A DNA stretch of 64,000 nucleotides, taken from NCBI GenBank assembly GCA_008711295.1, contig VUYV01000157.1:154146-218145 (forward strand), in the 5' to 3' direction. This document shows positions 11,985 through 25,300 of the stretch, piece after piece. This DNA comes from Anarhynchus alexandrinus. Its lineage: Eukaryota > Chordata > Aves > Charadriiformes > Charadriidae. The translations under genes were made by a program, and so were the position numbers. Numbering within the stretch: position 1 is the first letter of the stretch; each line of letters starts with the position of its first letter. Below the pieces are notes generated by a model, which ran no database searches, was not told the DNA's origin, and saw only the letters and a list, made by a program, of their open reading frames with translations.

Positions 11985-12300
11985 AATAACTGCACAGCAA
12001 TATGGCAGATGAACTTCAATGCCAATAAGGGCAGTTAATGGTTTTGGTTTGAAAAATAAAGAATCTCTCTAACAAGGGATGCATAGTGATTGCCTGTGAA
12101 TAAGTTGTTATGATTCATGGAGTAAAGATCTGGAGTTATTGCAGATAGTTCTCTAAAACATCAATGAAATGCTCAGACAGTGTCAAAAAGGCCTCGCATT
12201 AGAGATCATTAGGGAAGAAGTAGAAAACAAAACAGTACTGTCATGATGCCACTGAATAAATAAATGGAACATTCACAGGAATGAATCTTTGCAATTCAAC
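11985..12300 (+). mobile_element. ancient CR1-type LINE remnant
   Basis: The stretch from 'ATGGCAGATGAACTTCAATG' (12001 onwards), through 'AAAGATCTGGAGTTATTGCAG' spacing (about 12124-12145) to 'GAGATCATTAGGGAAGAAG' (about 12200-12220), follows the order and spacing of the CR1/L3-like segment that codes just after the reverse transcriptase ('WQMNFN...', 'DLGVI...', 'AKAL...'). It is so diverged that no reading frame survives. It belongs to an older CR1 branch than the copies at 2.9-5.7 kb. Both ends fade into unique sequence, so boundaries are approximate. Confidence 0.6.
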
Positions 12301-15300
12301 CGTTAATGATAAAAAATATGGGACTAGGACCATGATTCCTCTCAGGGCATCCGCTAGCCTTTTTATCATCATTTTCAGACTCTTGTTTAGTGGCACCCCC
12401 CTGCCATGACAGCAGGAATCATAATACAACAGGATAATGTGCGCGCATAGGGAATGCTGTGTGAAGCTCTACAGTTTCACAAGAGAGAAACTGTTCTGTG
12501 GAGACACAGAAGCCAAATAGATATTGGCTGCCTCTGACTGCTAGAGGAGCCTGGCTAATTTCAGAGTCACAAGTTGTCTGGTTTGGCTGTGGTGGCAGTG
12601 TGCAACATAACTTTTGAAGTGGATTATGAACCTCTAAAACACATCGATTTTAATCTTGTAGTGCTCATAAGTAGTCAAACTAGAGTGTTTGCAGAAAACT
12701 TTTGCAGAATTTTTTTTGGTGTTTAATGCTGAGACCACTTGGGCAGACAAATATGACTAGGTAAAGATTTGCTTGTGGATAGTTCTATTAAAGGAAATTT
12801 CTGTTTGCCAAAAAGCATTTTAAAATATTGCCTGTGACAAGAGTACCTTTGTGACTGGGACCTGCCTGATTTGCTCATTAAAAAAAAAAATAAACAGTTT
12901 TGTAAGAGACACCAGAATCAGACCAGAGCATTGAGGTTTCCCTCAGGCACTCTGATCTAGGGCCAACCCGTTTTTTCAGACTTTCTTCTTGCAAGGAAGG
13001 GTGAGGACAGAGTCCACAGCAGCATGAGCTGCTAGCCTTGGGAGGAAAGACAGAGACCTCATGACTGTTGATAGCTTGCTTAATCAGATACTGAAGTCCC
13101 ACCACAGGCATTCACTTCCCTTTTATTATAGTCCTACAGTGAACTCCCCAAAATAGTTATCTTACTGCTCATTTATTTATTTTACTTAAAATTAGTCTTT
13201 GTTGTGTCTAGATGCTATTCTAAGCAGATTGCAAATGTAATTTTATGTAGTGAACAGGATTTAAAACTCAACTTCCCAACATCTCCCTTATACCACATGT
13301 CCTGCCCTTACACTGATGGCATCTGCTTTAATATATGACCTCTACTTCCAAATTTAATTCGTACATTCCTCCATTCCTGTATAAAATTTTGGGAAGGCCT
13401 CTCTTGCAGTACATTGTAAAGGTCAGTATGTCCAAAGGCAAGATTGGCTATGTATGGATCAGACAAAAGATTCACCTTGTCAAGTACCCTGCCAGTGATG
13501 AAGATGCCTGAGACATCTTAAGACCCCGCAGTGGGTAAGACCCTATCAAGTTGTCTGCAGCACTCAACAGACCACCCTGAAGAGCAGCATGCAGCTTAGC
13601 TTCTTGTTGAGCACAAAAGCATACGAGTTCTTCCTGAATTCAACCTCAGCCCAGTCCACCTGTAAATTATAGCCCTTGCAGCAGGAGTAGCCAGGGACTT
13701 TTGTGGAAGGACCCTGTGTCACTAGACTGTCTGATGTTGTCACCTCCAGGACACGTAGGCACTGTAAAGCATGTTCTCAAATTGGCTCTCCATTGTTGCC
13801 ATGTCACGTTGTACCCTGTGACAGTAGACAGCAGCAGCTAATTTGTCTCTGAGGCCATGCATGGGGCTGGTGGTTCTGCACAGCAGAGTGGATGTAGCTG
13901 CATGATCCAAGGTAGCAAACCTCATTAACCTTTCAGCGTAAAATGCCTATGTGCCACCTTCTTAGTTGCTGTTCCAGAGGCAGATGCCTTCTGCAGCCGT
14001 GGTGGCTGCAGCTGCCAGCATGTCCTGCAAGGAGGCAGGCAGATGTGCACCGCTAGTGTGTCATCGCGGGTAAATACAGGTAAGCAGAATTTATCTGTGT
14101 GTAACTGAGCAATGTAGAGTTTACAGCTTTTCCTGTACATCAGGCATGTGAGCTTATCTCCTTTGTGTACCACCAAGCCATAGAAGTTGTGGGATGGTTT
14201 AAATGTTAAAACTACCATCTTTCATTATATTCTGGATCCAAGTGGCAGCTGGCCCAGCTGACAGGGCACAGGGGCCAAGCACTTGCAGTGGGAAGCATCT
14301 GTTAGTATATAAGACAAGACAAAGTCTTTGCGAATGAAAGCTATGTACAAATTTCAAATCATTATGCTGATTGTGAGGAGACTCTCGGTGGAGATAGTCC
14401 AGCAGCAAGAAAATACAAATTTCCAAATTGCTTTTTATTTTTGCTCATGGTGTTAATAAACTGTAGGAGCACTACCATAGGCTACTGGGTGAGAAACAGG
14501 CGACGTTAGTATTTTTAAATAGATTTTCACAATTGAATACTTTAATGTATAATTATGCAGGTCTTGTTTTATTTACGGGTATCAACATCTGTTATCCTGT
14601 CTAGCCTGTCAGCTGTGGTCTATACTTTTTGTTTTTCCAAATAGATATTGAATATATAAAGAATACCAGCAGGATCCTCTACAATACCATTTTGACCTTT
14701 CCACAAACAAGATGAAGAAACATTATCTTTTTGAGAGCATTTATGTAGAGAATAAAAAGGTTTTGATAATAAATCATGAGACTGATATTCATGCAGTCAT
14801 TAAGTGTTGATTGAAATGTAAGTTTCTAGAACTACTGAACATGTAAGGACCCAAATGGCATATTAGGGTGGTGAATGTCACAGGAAAGTTTCTGGGGTGG
14901 AGCAAATGATACAGACTGCTGTGTGCCTGCTTCTCTATTGCTAACAACCCAGACCCACGCCATCCCCACAACTCTCTTGTCAATTCTGTCCACTTGAAAG
15001 GTCCCTGGAAGTCACCAAGCTGGCTGCAGAGGCAGCATCTCCGTATGTGAGGTGATGACGAAGGACACGACAGTTGTAGCAAATCTGGCCCCACGTTCTA
15101 CGAGGCTGGGTGTTGATGGACCAGAAGCATTACTGGTAACCAGGAGCTTCTCCTCTGGCTGCTCGGGCGAAGCCAGGCACACCGCTGCCAAAGGGTGACC
15201 CATGGCCAGTGCCTCAGCCTCAGAAGTGCTGCCTGCCATTTCCATTACTGCTGTCTAAGAACCACCACTGTCAAAGGGGTAGATTTCCTTTGCTTTTGTC

Positions 15301-18300
15301 AAGGCTGATATGGAGGATTTTGTACCAAATTTCTATTCTCTGTTTTCTGTCTCCACACCTTCTGTGAACCCTGTCTCCCCCAACCTGCCACATGCGTTTA
15401 GCAACATCAGGCAAAAAGGGAAGTGGCAAATACTTACATGCACCAGCACAACACAAGATGTCTTGCAGGAGCAGGCTGGCAACGCTATCGGCAATTTCAG
15501 GGCCACACTTCTTCTAGGAAGGCTTACGAAAGGCCCCCTTGCAGGCCGGCCTTTGCTTATGTATTACAGCGATGCAGAGCCTCTTAATTAATCTTGCCTG
15601 TGAGGGCATTGGCCGCTGATTAGAGTTCCTTGCTGAAAACGGACTCGCCAGGACAGCCTGCCAACTCCAGACCCCTCACAGTTTGCGGTAGGCTTACTGC
15701 TGTAGTTGCAAATCATCGGCACGCCTCCCAGGCCTCTGCCTTTTCTGGTGGCAAATGTTCTGGGATAGATGATGGAGAAATTCTGGTTAAAAAACAACAA
15801 AAAAAGTTTTTTTAACTTTTTAAAGACCTTAAATACCCGTAAATGGATACGTACTGATAATGTTTCCATTATTCAGTTTCATCTCAGAAGTTAACTCTTG
15901 GAAGTTAAAGTTTTTTGCGAAGCTTGTGACTTTTTAGTGCATTATCATAATATTTCCATATTCAGGAGATGTAAAAGGATTATTATATGATGGAAAGACC
16001 AAGTTACTGTGGTTGGGAAAAGCAAAGTGTGAGCATACAGTGTGTGGCACCACGATGTACACAAGGCACCAAAGGAGGGAAAGGTCTCTCAGAGGAACAC
16101 CACAGACAGTAGATAATTGGGACTAAGACCGATTGGAAATGTGTTCACATTTTGGTTTCACACCTTGTGTTGGATTTTATACTGTTACAAAGGGACTTTC
16201 CAATTCTTAACTGGCAGCTTGGGTAGGCTTTGACTCACCTGATATATCAGTTTATTCAATAATCTGTTATTTCTGTACTCTCTTGTCTGTCACCCATTAA
16301 TTATGAGGAAATAAGTTACTACATCTTACCAAAAGATTTCATTGCGCTATCATAAAACACAGAATCATTCATCAAACTAAATTATATGGGTCCCCAGGAG
16401 TCAAAACTCACAAATACAGAGATTTATAGTTAAATGGATAGAAAGCACAGATAAAGCCTTTTGTCAATGGGGACCCATAAAATTAGTCAGGCACAATATA
16501 CTCCCTGCATATTAGAGCAAGTCTCTTCCCCCTGGGCACCTCTACACTATTAAAAAAATTAAGTGCTATGCAAAAAGTAGCACAGCTAAAGCATATCTGG
16601 TGAGTCAGTCCAGGATGGGAGAGCAGCCTGGTGTCCCCAGCCTTGTCGCAGTGCTGCTGATGCAGGGTTTGACTGTGCACACCCATACAGCAGACGCGTC
16701 CACAGCCCACTTTGGGAGGCATTTGCTGCTCGCCTCGCAGATGCCGTGCAGAGCCCGGCTTGCAGCAGCCCCCTGGGGGTGGCTGCCAGCCGGTGGCCCC
16801 CTGCCAGCTCTGCCCGGCCTTCAGCTTGCTCCATGCACCCAGTGCATCCCTAAGTGCTTAACAGCCAATGGAATTTTTTTTGGATACAAAGCTCTGGGGG
16901 CTGGTCCCTGGTTCAGTTCCCAGACCCACTTTTCCAGCAGGTATGGTGTCCAGAGAAGCTCTTTTCCCAGATTCTTCTCTCTGCCCAGCACCTCAGGCAT
17001 TCTGTGGGCTTCCCCTTGGTTTCCTACCCTTCTTGCACACAGACACATGCATGCCAAGAAGATCCTTCCCTTAGTTTCTGCATCTGCAAGAGCTCACAGT
17101 TACATCTCTACCTCTGTGCCTGCACAGGGATGGATAGAAAATCATGAGTGAAACCAGGAAGGGTCTAGGTCAGTGATACGTTGGGAGGGACTGGACCATG
17201 CTGAGGTATGACGAGGGAGAGTGGTCTGTGATAGCACAGCACGCTTCCTCTGCTCCAGTGATCATGTAGAAAATCCGGTGAGAAAGCGTGTGAGGACAGA
17301 GAAGCTGCCTAGGGTGAGCTCATTCCTGCTCTAGCTCATTTGGCACGATGCTGCATGTTGGCTCTGAATATTTTTACTGCATTGAGGAACCAGCTGGTAA
17401 AATGGCAATGCTACTTTTTCTGCTTAAAAGATAATAGAAGGACCCTGGAATTGGCAAATTTAGAACTGAAACTGTTAGATTACAAATGCAGGCTCTTGAT
17501 AACTAGGAAATACCAGAATTTCAGAAAAATTCCCTACAACCTTATGGAGGTGCGATATATACACTGTACCTCTATTTCCTCATTGTGCGTCATTTTCTTA
17601 TAGGACCTTTACAGGACTGACTGTGATGGCAGGATGTATTCTAAGGATGAACTGGGGTTGCATACTGAAGGGGGTGTTATTTATTATCCCTGCCTCCTAC
17701 ACCACAGAAACAAGAAGGTCTCTACTGATCGAAGGAGGAGATTTCAGAATAAGAAAGACTGATCTCACAACTAAATCTTTGAACATTGCCCTGTAGAACT
17801 GGGTTCAGACACTGAGTTCCTGCAGTTCTCTACTGCAGGAATTATTTGAAATAATTTTTCATCCACAAGTGGTCATTAACTGTGTGATCTTCATTTCTGA
17901 GCTTCCATGTGAATTACTAGGGCTTAATTTGTGGAAGTACTGAGCAGTCAAAGCCATAACTGATGCTGGTAGGAGCTGTGCTTTAAATACTTGAAGTGCT
18001 GAGAAGTGCAAGGTATTTTGAAAGATCAGGTATGAGCCTTTCAAATTGTGCATCCACAATTAACAGGTGCTTTCAAATTTAATCTCACATTGATGCTCTT
18101 TCCCTAAAACGTCAGCAATTCCAGTCCTCCACCTTGAACTGGGCTGCAGTACAGATTAATGTTGGTGCAGCACCCTAACAATACAGTAAAAGAAATTCCA
18201 CGAAAAAAAAAGAATATTTGGTAACCAGATGAGGTCTTGAATAATGTACTGTATATAAGATGTGGGGGCCCCACTCAGCAGTGAAATGAAGCAACATAGT

Positions 18301-19094
18301 CCTAGATCCTAAGTTCAGAGATGATAGTTTACTCTGACCTCTAGTGTAGTAGAGGTCAGTTCTTCCCTGAATTAGTTTTTCTTTAACTAGAGCATCTCTT
18401 TTTAAAAGCCAGAAAATCTCAGTTGAAATATTTGCAGTATGGACAAGCTATCATTATTTTTGTTAAATTATTGAAGTAATTAATTTTCATAATACTAATG
18501 CATGTAATTTCTATTCCTGAATGCCTCTACTTTCAACTTCCAGGCACTCGATCTTGTTATGTTTGTGCTTTTGAGACTGAAGAGCCCTCAATTATTGAAT
18601 TTCTATTCCCCCTAGAGGTAATTAGAAACTGTGATCAAGGCACACTTTAGCCTTTTTGTTAAGGTAAACAGACTGAACTTCAGTTTTCCACTAAGGCAGG
18701 TTTTCCAATCCTTTAATCTTCCTCCCGGTTCATCTCTGAACCAGACAGATCCAATTTATTCCTTCTTGAGCTGTGGGCGCCGGGACTGTGCACAGCACCT
18801 CAGAAGAAGACTTGCTAGTGCCAGGTTGCGTAACCTTTCTAACCCTTTTCGCTATCATTTTGCTCGTTTATCCCAGGGCTGGCTTTTTGTTTTGCTGTTA
18901 TTCCCTTTGCGTACTGCACAAGGAGCTGATCTGCAGCTGACTGACATGATGCCCCAATCATTTCAGTTACTTTTCCCAAGATAGTGTCTCATTATGTCTG
19001 TAATTCCTGAATATTGTTGAATTACAATTATCTGTATTGATTCGCATGTCATTTGCTTGCAGCAGCTTATCAACTCATTTGTCTCAGCGTACCC
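12301..19094. other. mostly unique noncoding DNA
   Basis: No identifiable gene. Two sub-regions differ from background: 13560-15245, where several minus-strand frames stay open nearly end to end, and 16590-17120, which is more GC- and CpG-rich than its surroundings and holds a 183-codon plus-strand open frame with overlapping frames on both strands. Neither has a recognisable domain, promoter or convincing splice structure. The remainder is ordinary AT-rich DNA. Confidence 0.45.
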
Positions 19095-19330
19095 TCTTCA
19101 TGTGTCACATGTACACTTTAATCAGTAAGGATTCTCTCAATTCTTCCAGATCATTAATAAAAATGTGAAGGCCAAGAACTGACCTCAGCGTGGCCTTAAG
19201 AATACATGCCCTTAATGAGGCCTCGCTGTTTATAAATGCATTTTGAGATCTGTCAACAGCTTTTTAAAATTAGTTTTCTGTATACCACATTGCTTTTGTT
19301 TTAATTATCAAAACATTGTATAGTGCCAAG
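19095..19330 (-). mobile_element. ancient CR1 reverse transcriptase remnant
   Basis: Read on the minus strand, positions about 19198 down to 19135 give the CR1 phrase 'GGTCAGTTCTTGGCC' followed, after a short deletion, by 'CATTTTTATTAATGATCTGG', the DNA version of the 'GSVLGP...FINDLEE' part of the reverse transcriptase. Sequence further out (to about 19330) fits the preceding segment only loosely. The copy is very old, with indels, and encodes nothing. It is the only CR1 piece here in minus orientation. Confidence 0.6.
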
Positions 19331-22300
19331 TTTAAAGGATTCTGACTATCCCGTATAACCTCTCTTCCCTTTCGCAGTCACTGAATGAGAGCTCGTGAGT
19401 TATGCATGCAGTGAAGGAGGCATCTGATGGGGAAAAAAAAGATGTGGTCCTGTAATTAAAGACTGTATCAGAATGCATTGATGTAAGACAGGTGAATTAA
19501 AGATGCTCAAGCCATCATAATCCCCACATATCTAAGTTTTTGGATGCTGGGTATTAGGTCCTAATTTTTCTAGTATAAAGGGCTTCTGTGTGTGTGTGTT
19601 TATGTCTGTGAGTGTTTTGATATACACAAAAAAAAAGGGGAGGTGCATCTCATCAGCTTTAAATATTTACAGATGAGCTAGTCATGCAGTCTCCCACTTT
19701 ACCAAATTGAGGGAAATAGGCATTTCCAGAATATCGCTTACTCATCCAAATGTAAGTGCATAAAATATATTGCATGAACTGCATTCCCTAAATGTATATT
19801 TCTTACCACTCACTAGAGAGAGAGACTGTATAACCAACTCAGATGTAAGTGCTGATGTGAGATAGCCAAGGTTAGATGAGGTGAATTGCAAACAAAGCAC
19901 GTGGACTGCCATCATAATTCTTGTTTTTCCATTTTGATAATGAAGTCTGTAAACAAATTAAATTTTATGGAAACTAGAAAAGAATTCTGAGTGTTTTGCT
20001 TTACTAAACAGCATTTTATTTGTTAATCCAGCAGCTATTTACTTTAACAACTGGATCAGCTAATTAATCACTACTCATTTTAACTGCAGAGTTAGGATGT
20101 TTCTGATAACCTCCTTTGCACGCTGTATAGCCCCAGAGCACACAGCAGACAGAGGTGTGCTCATAAAGCTCGGGTTCCCTTTGATCATTTGGGAACTTGG
20201 GCCAAAGAAAGGTATGACCAGGTTAAAAGAAAGTTTAGGAAAAAAAATCTGAAGGCCATAGGATATGTGCTTTCCTAACTTTTCTAAAATAACTCATAAG
20301 AATTCTTGAGTAAGAGGTAAAAAAAAAACAAAAAGAAATTTGAAATTGAAAATATCTCCCTGTCTTATCTGCAGGGATAATTTCCTTTCCCTAGCAGGGT
20401 CTCTGTTTTCAGTAGCTTGATTAAGGAACAACATCTCATGTGATTAAATAATCTGGGCACATTTGCATATGAATGCTAGATGATATGGCATAGAAACTGA
20501 TTATGCCTCATCTGTCTCACATGCCTGGAAATTAATGCTAATAGCTCTTAATACATTAAGATTTGGATTAAACTTGACCAGAGAAAATGAAGTGAAAAAG
20601 AACTTTGCTAAATGTTTTGGAACTTCACAGAATTTTTTTCTCTTTCACTTTGGATATGAAAGTTTCTTCATCTCAGCTATTGCTAGCTTACACGTTCTCA
20701 AAAATAATAGTCTTCTGATCACGTACACAGTCTAGAAATGACACGAGGAAGATAACAGTGTTTATGATGGGAAGGTCTGTGAACATATCTCTGACTTTCC
20801 CATTCTTGTGCTTAGATAAGGCGGGCAGTAGGAGTGAGGGACTTGCTTTCAACAAGCTTTTCATTTTCATAAACACAAGAGAAAGCAAGCTATAATTTTC
20901 AAGCCTTGACAAGGAATGCTGAGGAGTTACATTACATCTTTGATATCATGATCATTTGTTTCTGATTTAAACTCTCAATATTTTGCTTATGCTAGAATGA
21001 TCATAGCAGCTGATCCTGAGATGCTTACAGTGGTATGTACTATATGCCATCAGGATGCCCTGAGAGTTTGCTGTTCAAAAATTCACTGGACAGGCTTCAG
21101 AAGAAAGAGCTCAAACCATGAATAAGCTCCAAATAGAAACAGGTTTAGATTAAAATTAATCAAATACATTGAATTGCACATGAGTCTCACCAGTGACAAA
21201 ACTACCTCTGCAGACTGCCTTATGGTAAGGGCAACCTGTCTTCACTGACATGAGTAGCTTTTCTGTGACCTCTGAGGCTCACCTTCTAAAGTCTGATCTT
21301 GTATAAAAGAACTGGCGGCCCCTCATGAATTAAGCTTGGCTTGAGGTCAAAACACCAGATCTCATCAATCCTGAATACTCAAGCAGTTGAGGTACATGCC
21401 TGGCATTCATCCCTCTCTCTGGATGAGCTGAAATCCTGGATGCAAATGTCTTACACGTGAAATGCTCAGATACAGGCAAAACTCAGCTGCTTGTTAATGC
21501 TGAGATTTTCTCATGTTCTAGCAGAGGTGATTTTGCATTGCAGAATATGTGTATCCCGTGTAACGCTCCAGTGCAGAAATGCATTGTTCTCATCAGGGTT
21601 CTCCCATAGAAGTTAATACAGCTTGTGGGGAAAGGTTTTTTACATTTTCAGTAATACATGCCTAGCCGCTGCTGATGCAGTGAAGAAGAAAATGTTTGAA
21701 ATATCTTTAAGTAAAACAGTGGACGTTTTGTGAAACAGAAAGCACTAACAATGTTTTTATAGCATCAATTGGGTTATTTTGAGCAAAGAAGTAGATGCTA
21801 TTTACTTCTTTTATTCGGCTTCTGCAAGTAAGAACAGTTATAATGGTGCTTTCAGTTTTATTTACTGAAATTTATTTACAAGTTTTTGGTTTTTTTTTTC
21901 ATTTCATTAAACCTCGGGCACTTTTTAATAAAAATGCAGTGTCCTGTGTTAATGTAACAGGAATTAATATGGTGTCCACAATTATGTAATAAATATCCTT
22001 TTTAATACCTTATAAGGTAACAAAGATAGAAGTGAATGTATTTTATGAACATTCTTTTTGTTTGAAAGTTTTACCCAACCAAGGCATTTTATAACATAAA
22101 TGAGGATTTGATCTTGTAATGTCACCAGCTACCAAAAAGTAGAGAGTTCTTGCTGCACTTACAGTGTTATCGAAGGGCAGTGCTCCCTCAAACACTCGTC
22201 ACTTCTTTTGAAGCTCATCTGGTGCTCTTTTGGCCATGAACAAATTTGCAAAGATGCCCCACTGGAGTGGGGTAACCCTTTCAAAACCAGCTTGGTTCCT

Positions 22301-25300
22301 GCCCAGTAGTCTTTCTATGGGTTACCCACTGAAAGCCTGTGGGCTGCCCAGATGAGAAGAGCAAAGCCCTCTTGTACTGTCTGCTGGTGCTCTGTTCCAC
22401 GAGACCACGCTCTCACTTGGACCACCACCGTGCTGTTGCTTTGTTAGCAGATTACACAAGCAAGGGGTCTGAGCAGACTTCCCCCTGCTTGCTCACTCTT
22501 GTGAACAGGATGATGGGGAACAGAAAAAGCTATTACTGTATGAATTTGTGATTGGGGTTTTGGATAGGCAGGTGACATGCTACATGCTACTCGTCATGTG
22601 ACAGAACACATTCTACATCTGTATTCTCCTGTTGTCAGCATAGTTCTGACAAGACTGTCTCCCTTCTGGGCCTACAACAATATATTTTCATTGCATTTTG
22701 TAATTTGAATTTGGTGCCGGATTAAGCAATAAAAAGTCAGTATGTGATAGCTGTATAATAGGAATATTTTGTAATACTATTCCGTCGTAAGAAGATGTAG
22801 GTAACAGTGATGCCTGATCTACCTCAGAAATCCTTATGAACTCAGATAAAACTAAAAGGAATTAACAAAATAATCAAGCGTGAAAATCCCCCTTCAAGAA
22901 TAGTTGCAGTCATGCAAAGGGAGACGTGGCAAACACTCTATAAAAATTGCCAAAGCAGGGTTTGGTTTGAGACTCACACACCTAAACATAGGAGATGATA
23001 CGTGGGTATCAGAGTCTGTGGGATCCAGCCAAAACAGCCAACTGACAGTGAGCTAATCAGCTAAGCAGTCCTCTCATGAGCATCTAGTGCCTCCGGAGGG
23101 CGCGAGGTCACCTGGCTGACCACCAGCAGCCACTCCACAGCAGCACAGGTCTCATGTAGGTCGTGCTTTGTATTTGCTGGGCCTTGGCACATGTCTCAGA
23201 CACCTCCAGGCATCTCAAAGAACATGAGGTGGCTCTCCATGGGCAGCACAGTCAAGCCCCAGGCAGGGCTGAATCACCCTCTGGCTGCCACTGACCACAT
23301 CCTTGTGGAGTACGTTGGACAATTTAAGACCTGTAATTTAACATTTACATTTGTGTGCCTTAACTGGAGGCTAATCCCACCTCCAAGTTCCCATAATGTG
23401 ATGGGCAAGAATAAGAGACCTCACTGAAGTAAGCTTCACAGTAGAGGTTGTCTCCTCTACTTAAATACACCCAAATTTGAGGGCTCTGCTCATCAGCATT
23501 AAATTGCTATTCATAGTCCTAATGATATTGCTGGGAAGTACACACAGGAGCTATGAGGCTGTGCTGCCTCTCCCCCAAATGCTACCTTCTAGGATGACAA
23601 ATAGAGAACCACGTGTGGCTCACAGCTGGGACCAGTCAGTACATATGTACTGCAGTGACTAGATCTTGCTCCTGCTGAATAGAAATTCATGTAGGGATTC
23701 AATAGGAATTCATCTAGGGATTTAAATGCAAACAAGAACAAGCTCTGTCCTGTGAGATGACTTTCACAAAGTCAGGCTTGGAAAATGACATCAACCTGTG
23801 TGAAGCTGTTCTCTGTGACAGGGATTGTCGGTTTCTGCTGTCACAAGCTGGAACCCCATCTGGGAATCTGAATGCGGTAGCTGGGAGAGTGGTGGAGCCA
23901 GGTGAGACCTGGTGTCTTGTTCAGCCTGGCCAGTGGTTCATTTCCCTTAGCAAAGAGGCACTCACTCCCTGAGGAATTTCATATGGTTGCCCAAGAAAAA
24001 GACAGCTTACATTTGGGGAGGAAGCTGTGCTTGATCCAGTCGCTGAATTCAAGCAAATGTCAATCACTGTATATCACGTATGGAGGGGAAATACCTTCAG
24101 ATAGAGTAGTTGCCTTAAAATGGACCAAATTATAAAATAGTCTTTTCTCTTTGTTCTGCAAATCCTGCATCGCACTCAGGATGCAAACCTTTCATATTTA
24201 TTTGGATGATGTATAGGATGCTAACATTTGGAAATACTCTGGGTAAGTGTCTGTGCAGCCCTGACCCGCAGCCCTGGAAGATGAAGGGCCCGTTAGCCTC
24301 TGTGCTGTCAGCTGTGGCTGGACATGGTCCTGGTGTGAGATATGCTGCTCGCGTTGTCTCTTTGGCTTGCAGCGGTACTCAACATTTTGTGGTGCTTCAT
24401 GCCACAGTGCTGCCATGGTCCCTGAGGGCCCCTTTATGGTCTCCATCCTTCTTTTGTACCATGAAGGGCTGGAGAAGAAGCAGAGATCTTAGCGTCAAAC
24501 TATGAAGTTCAAATTTTTTCTGTGTGATCTGACTAAAATTGTAGCATAACCAGGACACTACAGACCAATGGTGGAGTAACAAATCTGAAGTAATCATTCT
24601 CAAAGCTCAATGGCAGGGCTTGAACCCAGGCGTATCCTGTAGTCCTCAAATGGCTGACAGCAATGATGCAGGCTCACAGAGTCAGAATATTTCTCTTAAG
24701 TCTGAGAAGGTTTGAGCATCCAGAAATGTATCATGTTTTACCCAAACAAAGCCTTTTCTACATTTGCCTGAAAACTTGAGGTTTGAGTTTTGACTGACAG
24801 GGGATCGTATGCACTCTGTTTATACTTTTATATAACTGCTTTTGTACGCTTGTGTATAACTCCCCTAACTGCAGCACTAATCAAATGAGAATACTCCACT
24901 GAACCTTCTGAAATAAACATATATATATAAAAATATTGGAAAAGACAGTTTCTGGTAGATAGATAATAAGGAAATGAGAAGGTTTCACAATGGAAACACA
25001 GACAGTGTGTTTCTGTGCGCCACCTTTCCATGACCCTTCTTCCTCTTCCCTCCCTTTCTTCTCTCCTCCCCCTCACTGTCAAGGGAAGTCATTTGAACAA
25101 GCAATAGCAGGGACTTGCAACTTGTCAAGGCTAATGAAGAAACTCCGAACAAGAAAACTTGCTCACTTTTTCCAACTCTGTCAACTGGTCTAAAAACCAT
25201 AATGTCTCTCCCTGCAAAACCTGCTTAAATGACAAGAAGCAATTTAAAGAATATGTAGTATACCCTATGAATAAAACATGTCATGTGGTAAAACTGGAAC

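Noticed and set aside
16600..17151. 183-codon plus-strand frame as a gene
   Set aside because: Alternative frames are open on both strands in the same GC-rich stretch, and the product has no recognisable domain.
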